The notes below the pieces were generated by a model. That model had not been told where the DNA came from and did no database searches. It worked only from the letters and a program-made list of their open reading frames with translations. The position numbers and the translations under genes are program-made. Positions 1 to 7,267 of a DNA stretch of 10,286 nt are shown one piece after another (the first letter of the stretch is position 1; every line of letters begins with the position of its first letter). The stretch is from positions 297,275 through 307,560 of the forward strand of contig MU069639.1 in NCBI GenBank assembly GCA_002284615.2, written 5' to 3'. Source of the stretch: Dunaliella salina. Lineage: Eukaryota; Chlorophyta; Chlorophyceae; Chlamydomonadales; Dunaliellaceae.

Positions 1-7
1 CACACAC

Positions 8-38
<31 letters not shown>

Positions 39-48
39 CACACACACA
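1..48. repeat. (CA)n microsatellite running into an acceptor
   Basis: The window opens with a CA dinucleotide tract broken by two AAC interruptions. It ends in ACACAG, and coding-looking sequence starts on the next base, so the tract would be both the pyrimidine/purine run and the AG of the E0 acceptor. The left end is cut by the window edge, so its full length is unknown. Confidence 0.9.
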
Positions 49-49
49 G

Positions 50-405
50 CATTTGTCGACAAAATGCGTCCCCCACCCTTGGAGTACCGCCACGTCGTGT
101 CTTATCTCAAGCGCGTGGAGGCTGGCGGCCCTCCTGTGAAGCCAAGCTCTGAAAATGAGGAGAACGGCAGCGCACCAGAAACGCTCCAAGCTGATGGTCG
201 GAGCTCTCCGGGCCTACAGGGCAGCATTGTCATGGAAGGCCTGGGCAAAGAAGGATCAGCTGATGAGGTTGGGGTTGTTGGAAGCGAAGGGGGCTTGGTG
301 GGTGAGCTCTCAACAGAGCGGCTCTTGGCGAGCAAGGGCAAGGCGTCTGGTGGGCTGCGGGCGCTAGATGGCCCTGACGGGTGGAGGTTGGCCTTTGGGG
401 GCCAG
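50..405 (+). CDS. CFAP65: CFAP65-like gene, exon E0 (upstream linker)
   Basis: This is a probable internal exon. The frame is open from the ACAG acceptor at 46-49 to a CAG|GTGGGT donor at 405/406, about 118 codons. The 5' junction is phase 1 and the 3' junction phase 0. The start of the peptide (MRPPPLEYRHVVSYLKRVEA, residues encoded from 64) is a basic, helix-like stretch. It resembles the lysine/proline/tyrosine/arginine-rich segment that, in CFAP65, precedes the ASH domain encoded by E1. The rest is acidic and glycine/serine-rich (SENEENGS, then many G, E and V), as expected of a disordered linker. Its order ahead of E1 fits the CFAP65 model. The 3' end is less sure: another good donor (GTGAGC) lies at 302. 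I chose 405 because the downstream repeats are built from that junction. Codon 64 is not claimed as the translation start. Identity rests mainly on the downstream exons. Confidence 0.5.
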
Positions 406-1000
406 GTGGGTCTTGATGCATATGTGATGAAGTTGTGTTGCTATGCCTAAGTTCCAAAAGTTCCCTTTTTTCACTGAAGAGATTGGAACAAAGTCTTTTT
501 TCCTGAGGAGACCGGGTGGCCCTGACGGTCGGAGACCGGCCTTGAGGGGCCATGTGTGTCTTTATGCTTTTGTGATGCACAGATTTTACTGCACCAAAGT
601 TCCCAGAGTCTATTTTCCTGAGGTGATTAGAGGCTGGCCTTTGGGAGCCAGGTGGGCCTTGATGCGCTTGTGATGAATTTGCATTGGCATGAGAAAGTTC
701 ATATGTGATGCATTTGTGTTGCTATGCCAAAGCCCCCAAAGCTCCCTATTTCTTTCCTGAAGAGATTGGAAAAAAGTGTGTTTTCCTGAGGGGATTGGAT
801 GGCCCTGACAGCTGGAGGCAGGCTTTCAGGGGCGAGGTGGGTCTTGATGCAATTGTAATGCATTTATGTTGGTACGCCAAAAATCCGCAGGGTCCATATC
901 CTGAGGAGATTGGAAGCTGGCCTTTTGGGGCCAGTGGGTCTGGTTGCGCTTGCTGGGTCAAGTCGTCTTTTTGGTCCATGGGGCTGGGATGGCTCCCCTT
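370..1000 (+). repeat. Degenerate tandem repeats of the E0 donor end
   Basis: About five diverged, unequal copies of one unit. Recognisable pieces are GGCCCTGAC (about 370, 519, 801), a GGCCTTTGGGGGCCAG|GTGGGTCTTGATGC-like core split over the junction (about 391-420, 536-570, 631-665, 822-850, 918-950), TGATGCATTTGTGTTGCTAT (about 415 and 708), and CCTGAGGAGATTGG (about 473, 502, 619, 757, 785, 899). The core straddles the proposed donor of E0, so this is a string of decayed junction copies inside the following intron. Short open frames here are chance products of the repeat. Confidence 0.7.
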
Positions 1001-1145
1001 CTTTCGTCATTTCTCGTGGCCCATGCATATTATTTCAATGCTACAAAGCCAATTTTTGTGTTGTCCTGCTGAACCCTCTTGAGCAACGCTCCTTGCATCA
1101 TTACATGTATGCATATCCTGTCATCCTACATGGTTACGAGGTTAC

Positions 1146-1273
1146 AAGGCCTCCAGTCAAAACGACTGACTGCTGGCCTGGTCATAAAAACAGAGAAGTC
1201 CGTGAATCCTGTAGTCCTACCACTTGGTCAAAGAAAAAAAGGCTAGCAGTCACTTGTTTTGACTGGAGGCCTT
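1146..1273. repeat. 128-bp inverted repeat with palindromic arms
   Basis: A 34-bp arm at 1146-1179 (starting AAGGCCTCCAGTCAAAACGA) matches the reverse complement of 1240-1273 at about 31 of 34 positions. Each arm is also an imperfect palindrome (AGGCC..CAGTC against GACTG.TGGCCT). The 60 bp between the arms shows no gene. The size and structure fit a MITE or foldback element, but no clear target duplication is visible. Confidence 0.65.
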
Positions 1274-1361
1274 TGTTTCCTGTAATCCAATGCTCCTTGC
1301 ATGGCTCCCCATTACAGCATTGTCCGTGTGGTGCTACAGGATTTCAGGATCACGGGAAAGA

Positions 1362-1392
1362 AGCCAACAGTCAAAGGGCATGACTGCCAGGC
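1362..1392. repeat. Diverged copy of the 34-bp palindromic motif
   Basis: GCCAACAGTC at the left and GACTGCCAGGC at the right repeat the arm pattern of the 1146-1273 element, with a changed centre. It lies just outside the left end of the hAT-like element. Confidence 0.4.
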
Positions 1393-1400
1393 GATTCTTT

Positions 1401-3284
1401 TAAATTTGACAGAGGTGGGCAACGGGCCCAAATTCCTAAAAATGTTATTTCTTGCCTACATTTTACAAATCTGACCAGGCCAACCGTTGTGATATAAATA
1501 AGAGGCACTTTCACCAAAAATGATGAAAATTGGTTGACCCCAGATCACTCTCCTGGCCTCAGATCACAATAAAATGGCCCACAGCTCCACCCTGGGACCA
1601 TTTTTCACCCCCAAAATATTTTCTCAATAACCCTTATATGATATGCTAACATCCTGCATACTCAAAAGTTGGAATGAAGGAGGACAAAAATTGACCTTTT
1701 TGGCACCCCTAGTGGATTTCTCTGAGGGAAATGGCTGGAATTAAGTGTCTGACCAACCACTGGATCTTTTCACTCCATTTTTTTCAGTGATATTTTTTGG
1801 TTCAAGGAAACCAAATCATTAAAAATCAGGCGCCACAACCCTGTGCGATATCCTGCCTTTTGCCAGCCAGGCCACCTCTGCCCATTCTGAGCACATCACC
1901 TGAAAGCTAGTAAAAAAAGCAATTTTTCAGTGCTGAGTTGGTCCCATTTGGTGAACCCTCCTGCCCGCTAGGTCTGCATGTTTGCGCGCTCAGCCAGCAA
2001 AACTCACCCCCTGTGTGTCCTAACCCTCCAGCTGCACCCCCAAGCCTGCAGGTGGTCCCCAGGATGGTCTCTGAGTGCACTGGTGGCCACCTGATGCGAG
2101 CTGGCAGGGAGCTGTTTTGGGGGGCACTCAAAAGGCAGTCGAGAAGAGTGATGACGATAGGGGATGGCTTTCTGGTAATATTTCATGAAATTTTGATGCT
2201 TCAGCGGGGTGCTGGGATGGGGTCGGATTTCAAATTTCTAATTTCGTTCAAATCCCACCAACAGCCACAGATGTGAAGGGGCAACTTTTATGTTTTGATG
2301 ATAAATATAATGTAATAGAGCCAGAATCGAAGGAAAGGATTTTGAAAGGGGCTTTGCAAACTCACAAATCCGGCCCTATTAGTTTGTTACAATTATCATC
2401 AAAACTACGTTGCCTCCCTCGCATGTGTAACGCCAAGCAAGAACTTGAGAGAAATCAGCTGCATTCATTTTGCGGAGCCCAGCAGCTCCTCCCTGGCGCC
2501 CATCATGGCAGCCCGCGGCGTCGGTGTTGATGATGACAACCCCAGGCATCGGCCAGGACAAACAGCGGGTGTGGAGGTGGCCTATCAGGGCCTGGCCAGG
2601 CCTTCCTGCTTTCATGCGCTTGTCCGTGCGATGAAAATCCGACGAGCATCAGGGGTGCTCCCGACAACCCACAATCACTTGCAATATTACCAGCAGGCTG
2701 CCCAAACACTCGCCGCTGCAGTTTGGGCCTGAGCAGGGTCCCTCAAAATATAGCCATTCCCAGGGTTGACCAAGAAATGTAGGTATGGGGCGCAACTGAT
2801 GCTCCTTAATTATATAAATATTAATAGAAAACCATCTGCCAACTCAAAACACTGCATGGTGGGCTCAGATGGAAGAAATGCCGGTTTCTGATGCACAGAG
2901 CTCAACCTGAGCCACATCCAGATACCACCAACAAGCCAGACAAGTCCTCTGATCCAGAGAAGCAACTTCCCCCACTCAGAAGTGGGTTTGAAAGTGTCCG
3001 GCAGTATATCACCCAAATTTGGCATGGGTCGTGGCGCCTGATTAAAAATCACTCAATTTGGTACAGTGGCTGGTCAGATGTGGGCAGCTGGGTGTCAAAA
3101 AGTAGGGTTCACGCCGCGGCTCGTTAGGCAGGTTGCCCTCAACTTACAAGTTTCAAGCTCAGGTGTGTTGGAAAGCTGAATTTTGAACTTGAAATTGAAG
3201 CTTGCAAGTTGGGGGCAACTTGCTCGGTGAACATTTTAAAAGAACCCCTTTTTGAGGCCTTCGTCGCCCACCTCTGTAAATTTG
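1401..3284. mobile_element. Non-autonomous hAT-like DNA transposon with target duplication
   Basis: The left terminus CAGAGGTGGGCAACG (from 1410) and the reverse complement of the right terminus (ending CCACCTCTG at 3276) match at 14 of 15 positions. CAGRGGTGGGCAA-type ends are typical of hAT elements. The same 8-mer, TAAATTTG, flanks both sides (1401-1408 and 3277-3284), the expected hAT target duplication. One extra A at 1409 leaves the left border ambiguous by one base. The element is about 1.87 kb. Its interior is partly AT-rich (1430-1850, 2270-2420, 2800-2830) and partly GC-rich (2010-2110, 2470-2720). The longest open frames inside are about 110 codons and none looks like a transposase with a dimerisation region, so it is probably non-autonomous. 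It sits in the intron between E0 and E1. Confidence 0.8.
3132..3219. repeat. Subterminal hairpin of the hAT-like element
   Basis: The arms 3132-3156 and 3195-3219 are 25 bp each and complementary at about 22 positions (left arm GTTGCCCTCAACTTACAAG..., right arm TTGAAGCTTGCAAGTTGGG...). The loop is 38 bp. It lies about 60 bp inside the right end of the transposon, where hAT elements often carry subterminal inverted motifs. Confidence 0.65.
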
Positions 3285-3463
3285 AGACGTAATAAATGCA
3301 TGGCTGTACCAAGTGCGGCTCGTTAAATCACTAAAGATGAAAACAGGGAAATTCTACAGCATTGCCAGTGTGGTGCTGCGAGGCTACCTGCATCTACAGT
3401 GTCAGAACATATGGTTCTGTAATCCCAGCTGGCAGCACAAAATCTGGTCCCCTCTGTTATCCC

Positions 3464-3575
3464 AATCCTCCCTTTACCTCTTCTCTCCGTCCTCCCTTTA
3501 CCTTTTCCCCCAATCCTCCTTTTGTTTTCTTCGCCCAATCCTCCCTTAACTGTCTTCCTCTATTCTCTCATTACG
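3464..3575 (+). repeat. Pyrimidine-rich minisatellite upstream of E1
   Basis: About four copies of a 22-30 bp pyrimidine unit built on CAATCCTCCCTTTACCTCTT, at about 3464, 3489, 3512 and 3535. It may be no more than a simple repeat, about 180 bp upstream of the E1 acceptor. Confidence 0.65.
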
Positions 3576-3665
3576 TGCTTCTGCCACGACAAATCGTACC
3601 CTTGAACTCAGGCCTTGCGATCTTGATCTTGCTCCTGAAGCTGCAGGATCCTCCAGCACCATGTA

Positions 3666-3756
3666 TACTAACTTCCCTTTCCTTGATCCTTCATGTTCCT
3701 GCACTTGTCCTCGCCATTTTCACCCATTGCGCTCTTGCGTGTACTTGGTGCACCAG
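3666..3756 (+). other. E1 branch point and acceptor
   Basis: TACTAAC (3666-3672), the classical optimal branch-point heptamer, is followed by a pyrimidine-rich stretch. No AG occurs before CCAG at 3753-3756. This AG-free interval of over 80 nt picks 3756/3757 as the first usable acceptor and puts E1 in phase 0. Confidence 0.6.
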
Positions 3757-3939
3757 GATCCGGCAGCGGCAGTGACAGTAGACACCACCTGCCTCGAGTT
3801 TGGCACTTGCTCGCGCCTCAGCGCCTCCGAGTACCAACCAGTCACAGTGACCAACCGCACCTCGGCCAAGATCACGGCCTTTTTCTTCACTCCCCCTTGG
3901 CAAGACGCTGCGGGGGGCCCACCCAAGACGGTGTTCCAG
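3757..3939 (+). CDS. CFAP65: CFAP65-like gene, exon E1 (intact ASH-domain half)
   Basis: This exon has 61 codons, is phase 0 at both ends, and has acceptor CCAG and donor CAG|GTGTGAG. It starts DPAAAVTVDTTCLEFGTC and continues through YQPVTVTNRTSAKITAFFF to GGPPKTVFQ. The pattern is that of an ASH/MSP-like beta-sandwich: a strand, then LEFG-C, then a V-V-T-N-R/H-T strand, then a hydrophobic strand with an aromatic/proline-rich loop. CFAP65 has this order directly before the segment coded here by E2. CFAP65 is an axonemal protein linked to the central apparatus in algae and to sperm flagella in animals. This is the only one of three tandem copies that keeps acceptor, frame and donor. Codon use is GC-rich at third positions, unlike the surrounding intron. 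Confidence 0.8.
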
Positions 3940-3994
3940 GTGTGAGAGGGAGTGCACGGTAGGGTGGCGCGTGTTTACGTACTTGCTGCATGCG

Positions 3995-4165
3995 GCTATG
4001 ACAGTGGGCACCACTTGCCATGAGGTTGGCACACGCTCGCGCTTCAGCGCCTCCGAGTACCAACCAGTCACAGTGACCAACCGCACATCGGCCAAGATCA
4101 CGGCCTCTTTCTTCGCTCCTCCTTGGCAAGATGCTGCGGGGGGCCCGCCCAAGACGGTGTTCTAG
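3995..4165 (+). pseudogene. E1 copy b (dead exon duplicate)
   Basis: This is a close copy of E1 at about 226-bp spacing, coding MTVGTTC through SEYQPVTVTNRTSAKITASF to GGPPKTVF. The last codon, CAG in E1, is TAG here (4163-4165), directly before a kept GTGTGAG donor. The acceptor block is changed: CCAG and the following bases are deleted, and GCGGCAG became GCGGCTA. The only AG left (4003-4004) would enter in the wrong phase. It is probably not spliced in. Confidence 0.8.
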
Positions 4166-4220
4166 GTGTGAGAGGGAGTGCACGTTGGGGTGGTGCGTGT
4201 TCATGTATTTGCTGCATGCG

Positions 4221-4390
4221 GCTATGACAGTGTGCACCACTTGCCATGAGGCTGGCACACGCTCGCGCTTCACCAACTCCGAGCACCAGCCAGTCACAGT
4301 GACCAACCGCACCTCGGCCAAGGTCACAGCCTTTTTTTCGATCCCCCTTGGCAAGATGCTGCGGGGGGCCTGCTCGAGACAGTGTTCCAG
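4221..4390 (+). pseudogene. E1 copy c (frameshifted exon duplicate)
   Basis: This is a third copy at about 225-bp spacing, with HQPVTVTNRTSAKVTAFF kept. One base is missing in the TTTTTCTTC stretch (about 4330-4340), which shifts the frame before the PPW motif. The donor is damaged too: CAG is followed by GGTTGG instead of GTGTGA. It is non-functional as an exon. Confidence 0.8.
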
Positions 4391-4712
4391 GGTTGGGGTT
4401 TCGTGGGACTGCATGTGTGGGTATGTGCGTGTGTATGTCGATCACAGCCTTTTCTTGTTGCCCCTTGGCCTGCTGTGGCTGGCCCAAGATGGTGTTCCGA
4501 TGCTATGTTCTGCATGTGTGTTCCAATGCCTTCTCCATGTGTTTGTGCATTCCGGTGCCTTCCCTGTTCGTGTTCCAATGCTGTGGCCCGCCCATGATAG
4601 TGTTCCAGATTTGGCAGTGCATGTAGGAGGTGGTGCATGTGTGTGTTTGTGTTGTGTGCAGTTTCCTGAGTGCATTGGATGCTCAATAGGACTGCCCAAG
4701 ATGGCTCTCTCG
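4391..4712 (+). repeat. Fragments of the E1 3' end and donor
   Basis: Truncated copies trail copy c. The clearest is 4438-4500 (GATCACAGCCTTTTCTTG... to CCCAAGATGGTGTTCC), from the last third of E1. Shorter ones lie at 4582-4612 (GCCCGCCCATGATAGTGTTCCAG) and about 4695-4712 (CTGCCCAAGATGG). GT-rich spacers separate them. Identity falls with distance from E1. I see no gene here. Confidence 0.65.
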
Positions 4713-4739
4713 GTGCCTGGGTGTGTGTGGGAGTGAATG

Positions 4740-5490
4740 AATGAGTGGGCAGATGTGAATGGAAGTGGGTGTTTGGGTTGAAGGGTGGATCTAGGTGTAG
4801 AAGTGCGCTGCATGTGATGTTCTCTGTGCGGTTCTCTATGCAATGGGAGCAGGAAAAGGGTGTTACCCAAGAAGACACAGATCTGTCTCTCTTGCAATGG
4901 GTCTTTGCCCACTTTTTAAGATTTAGAAACTAATTATTTAAATGTTTTAAAAACATTATCATTGTTGTTAATGATTTATCTGCAATGCTTATTCTTCAGT
5001 GGTTTATCTTCAACCCCTCATGTATGCCTGGTGGAACTCATGGCCACCAGTGCTCCAAAATGTACGATGCACAGTGCAGTCCGCATCGCATAGTACCCAA
5101 GCACTCCCAAAGGTGCAGTGTGAAGCGCAATGCACAGTGCCAAGTACTGTGTGCAATGCTTAGTTGCTCATTCCGCACCTCTCTCATTTCATGATTCAGC
5201 TTGTCCGAAAGCGCTGACACCAAACTTGGGTGCAGCATAGCCTTTCAATTAGCTGTCTATCCTCCCTTGATTTCCCAGAACAGCACAGCTTGGGTGCCCT
5301 CTTAGCCCGTCCTTTAATGATTTTTGTCATTTCAGGTTAGAAAATACCATTATGTGTTTGGTATTATTATACCTGAGTTTTTGTGTGGTGGCCATGCTTT
5401 GCTCTTCACCTTGGCACTTGTGAGATGATGATTGTATTGGTCATCACAACTCCTGAGGCAATTGTAAGGTGGTAGAGCTATGTATCACCC
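4740..5490. other. Intron stretch with no recognised feature
   Basis: This lies between the E1 fragments and the E2 array. It is locally AT-rich (4920-4985, 5320-5375). A short direct repeat, ATGCACAGTGC, occurs at about 5067 and 5139. No coding block, RNA gene or transposon end was seen. The last bases (TATGTATCACCCCAG, ending 5493) form the acceptor of the first E2 copy. Confidence 0.5.
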
Positions 5491-5493
5491 CAG

Positions 5494-5649
5494 GTGTTCC
5501 CAGGAAGCACTTGGCATCAAGGACGGCAGCAGTGCAGCTTGAGGGTGGCATTCCGGCCACCTCCAGACTCAGCCCACTTCTGCCAATCCCTCAATCTGTG
5601 CGCCCATCTCAAGCCCATGCGGAACTTCAGGCTATTGTCAGATTGTCAA
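5494..5649 (+). CDS. CFAP65: CFAP65-like exon E2, copy 1 (divergent)
   Basis: This exon has 52 codons in phase 0, with acceptor CCCCAG and donor CAA|GTATTG. The second half matches the other copies (RVAFRPPPDSAHFCQSLNLC, MRNFRLLSDCQ). The first half is altered: residues after VFPGST read WHQGRQQCSL where the others have DIKPGSSATF. This comes from a one-base insertion after ACT and a compensating loss about 30 bases later, so length and frame are kept but about ten residues, including the usual IKPGSS turn, are lost. It is the copy with a full upstream intron, yet probably not the main functional exon. Confidence 0.55.
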
Positions 5650-5671
5650 GTATTGCTTTGTCTCGCAACAG
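5650..5671 (+). repeat. 22-bp GT...AG spacer between E2 copies 1 and 2
   Basis: GTATTGCTTT...GCAACAG starts with GT, ends with AG and is 22 bp long. Equivalent spacers lie at 5828-5849, 6006-6027 and 6185-6206. If not removed, each shifts the frame and a TGA follows within about 20 bases of the next copy. The length is far below ordinary spliceosomal introns. Confidence 0.8.
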
Positions 5672-5827
5672 GTGTTTCCAGAAAGCACTGACATCAAGCC
5701 AGGCAGCAGCGCGACTTTCAGGGTGGCATTCCGGCCACCACAAGGCTCTGCCCACTTCTGCCGATCCCTCACTTTGTGCGCCCATCTTAAGGCCGTGCGG
5801 AACTTCAGGCTGTTGTCAGATAGTCAA
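5672..5827 (+). CDS. CFAP65: CFAP65-like exon E2, copy 2 (intact frame)
   Basis: This copy has 52 open codons, VFPESTDIKPGSSATFRVAF then RPPQGSAHFCRSL to VRNFRLLSDSQ. It keeps the beta-strand, IKPGSS turn and RNFRL motif that follow the E1 segment in CFAP65. It differs from copy 5 at 10 of 156 bases, 4 of them amino-acid changing (R to Q, D to G, Q to R, M to V). It is flanked by 22-bp GT...AG spacers. It could be an alternative exon or a recent dead duplicate. Confidence 0.5.
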
Positions 5828-5849
5828 GTATTGCTTTGTGTGGCCACAG

Positions 5850-6005
5850 GTGTTCCCAGAAAGCACTGACATCAAGCCAGGCAGCAGCGCAACTTTCAGG
5901 GTGGCATTCCGGCCACCTCCAGACTCAGCCCACTTCTGCCAATCCCTCATTTTGTGCACCCACCTCAATCCCTTGCGGGACTTCAGGCTTTTGTCCGATA
6001 GTCAA
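5850..6005 (+). CDS. CFAP65: CFAP65-like exon E2, copy 3 (intact frame)
   Basis: This copy has 52 open codons, with VFPESTDIKPGSSATFRVAF unchanged and a more altered second half (SLILCTHLNPLRDFRLLSDSQ). It differs from copy 5 at 14 of 156 bases, 7 of them changing residues. The donor position reads CAA|GTATTG. Spliced to E1 and E3 it would give a full domain, so an alternative exon cannot be excluded. Confidence 0.45.
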
Positions 6006-6027
6006 GTATTGCTCTGTGTTGCCACAG

Positions 6028-6184
6028 GTGTTCCCAGAAAGCACTGACATCAAGCCAAGCAGCAGCCCGACTTTCAGGGTGGCATTTTGGCCCCCGCAAG
6101 ACTCTGCCCACTTCTTCCAGTCCCTCACTTTTGTACGCCCATCTTAAGGCCATGCGGAATTTCAGGCTGTTGTCAGGTAGTCTA
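6028..6184 (+). pseudogene. E2 copy 4 (frameshifted)
   Basis: This copy is 157 bp instead of 156. One extra T in TCACTTTTGTACG (about 6125-6134) shifts the frame into TAA about ten bases later. It also carries R to W and CQS to FQS changes, and the last codon is CTA instead of CAA/CAG. It is a dead duplicate. Confidence 0.8.
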
Positions 6185-6206
6185 GTATTGCTTTGTGTTG
6201 CCACAG

Positions 6207-6362
6207 GTGTTCCCAGAAAGCACTGACATCAAGCCAGGCAGCAGCGCGACTTTCAGGGTGGCATTCCGGCCACCGCGAGACTCTGCCCACTTCTGCCAAT
6301 CCCTCACTTTGTGCGCCCACCTCAAGGCCATGCGGAACTTCAGGCTGTTGTCAGATAGCCAG
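6207..6362 (+). CDS. CFAP65: CFAP65-like exon E2, copy 5 (best exon)
   Basis: This copy has 52 codons, phase 0 at both ends, and is the only one with a strong donor, CAG|GTGAGA. It encodes VFPESTDIKPGSSATFRVAF, then RPPRDSAHFCQSLTLCAHLK and AMRNFRLLSDSQ. This is the second half of an ASH-like domain: a strand, an I-P-G-S turn, an F-V-F-P strand, then a strand ending in RNFRL. It joins in frame to E1 (KTVFQ|VFPES) and to E3 (SDSQ|IVPPW), giving the CFAP65 order. The acceptor is the CCACAG end of the fourth 22-bp spacer, so its upstream splicing signals lie inside copy 4. Confidence 0.75.
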
Positions 6363-6600
6363 GTGAGACTACCTCTTCTTCCTGCCTCAAGAAATGCTCT
6401 GTTGTGTACATGAATCCCATTGTGCGTCCACCTCATGGTCATGCAAAACTTTAGGGTTACAGAGGATTGCAGAGGAAAAAAAAGGCCTTCAGTCAAAACG
6501 TGCGACTGCTGGCCTAGCATACAAAACTTTAGGCTGTTGTGAATTAGCCAGTTCGCTCTCTTATTCCTCCCATAGCAACTGCAGGCTGTTGTTGGATAGC
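6363..6600 (+). repeat. Start of the E2 donor-derived array
   Basis: After the donor the intron reads ACTACCTCTTCTTCCTGCCT. A partial E2 end follows at about 6418-6460 (TTGTGCGTCCACCTCATGGT...AACTTTAGG), then further ends at 6527-6555 and 6579-6603 (AACTGCAGGCTGTTG). A 34-bp palindromic insert splits the series at 6482-6515. Confidence 0.65.
6482..6515. repeat. Solo copy of the 34-bp palindromic motif
   Basis: AAGGCCTTCAGTCAAAACGT... matches the left arm at 1146-1179 (about 30 of 34). It is preceded by an A-run, as is the arm at 1240. It is a dispersed repeat sitting inside the E2-derived array, more than 5 kb from its relatives. Confidence 0.65.
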
Positions 6601-7205
6601 AAGGTCCCTCTTCTTCCTGACTCAGCAACTCCAAGCTGTTGTCTGTATGTCAGGTCACTCTCTTCTTCCTGCCTCGACAACTTCATGCTGTTGTGTTGGG
6701 TAGCCAGGTCACTCTCTCTTCTCCCTCTCACAACAACTCCATGCTGCTGTCGGTTCGTCAGGTCACTCTCTTCTTCCTGCCTCGACAACTTCATGCTGTT
6801 GTGTTGAGTAGCCAGGTCACTCTCTCTTCTCCCTCTCACAACAACTCCATGCTGTTGTCGGTTTGTTGGGTCACTCTCTTCTTCCTGCCTCGACAACTTC
6901 ATGCTGTTGTGTTGGGTAGCCAGGTCACTCTCTCTTCTCCCTCTCACAACATTTCCAAGCTGTTGTTGGTTCATCGGGTCACTCTCTTCTTCCTGCCTCG
7001 ACAACTTCATGCTGTTGTGTTAGGTAGCCAGGTCACCCTCTCTTCTCCCTCTCACAACAACTCCAAGCTGTTGTGTTAAGTATCCAGGTCGCTCTTTTGT
7101 TCCTGCCTCCACAACTTCAAGCTGTTGTCAGGTAGCCAGGTGTCTCTCTCTCCTTCTTCTTCCTGCCTCAACAGCTTCAGGCTTTTGTCGGATAGTCAGG
7201 TTACT
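6601..7205 (+). repeat. 54/108-bp minisatellite made of the E2 donor junction
   Basis: A tandem array with two alternating 54-bp half-units. One has the core TTCTTCCTGCCTCGACAACT, the other CTTCTCCCTCTCACAACAAC. They form 108-bp dimers starting at 6655, 6763, 6871 and 6979, then a 110-bp step to 7089. Each half-unit contains a form of ACTTCATGCTGTTG...TAGCCAG|GT, derived from the last codons of E2 (NFRLLSDSQ) and its donor, plus the start of the intron. Because 54 and 108 are multiples of three, long open frames appear on both strands (about 6639-7079 forward and 6561-7010 reverse). These are repeat artefacts. Confidence 0.85.
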
Positions 7206-7267
7206 CTATTTCTTCTCCCTGCCGCTTTTTCTTCGACGTTCGCAGGCCAGCCGCATGTACCACCAGC

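Noticed and set aside
910..1383. 157-codon forward open frame
   Set aside because: It starts in decayed E0 repeats and runs through the palindromic element; its composition is unlike the exons and no motif is seen.
1938..2732. Several open frames of 70-112 codons inside the hAT-like element
   Set aside because: Overlapping on both strands, no transposase or other domain recognised, and no consistent coding bias.
3691..4487. Overlapping reverse-strand open frames of up to 175 codons opposite E1 and its copies
   Set aside because: They are antisense shadows of the GC-rich E1 exon copies; the forward frame matches a known family and has splice sites.
5065..5160. Possible hairpin or RNA gene around ATGCACAGTGC repeats
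   Set aside because: The arms are short and imperfect and do not form a tRNA or other recognisable RNA fold.
6561..7079. Long open frames on both strands (about 146-149 codons) with repeated SRQEEESD-like or SLFFLPRQLHAVV-like peptides
   Set aside because: They arise from a 108-bp repeat whose length is a multiple of three and which derives from an exon-intron junction.
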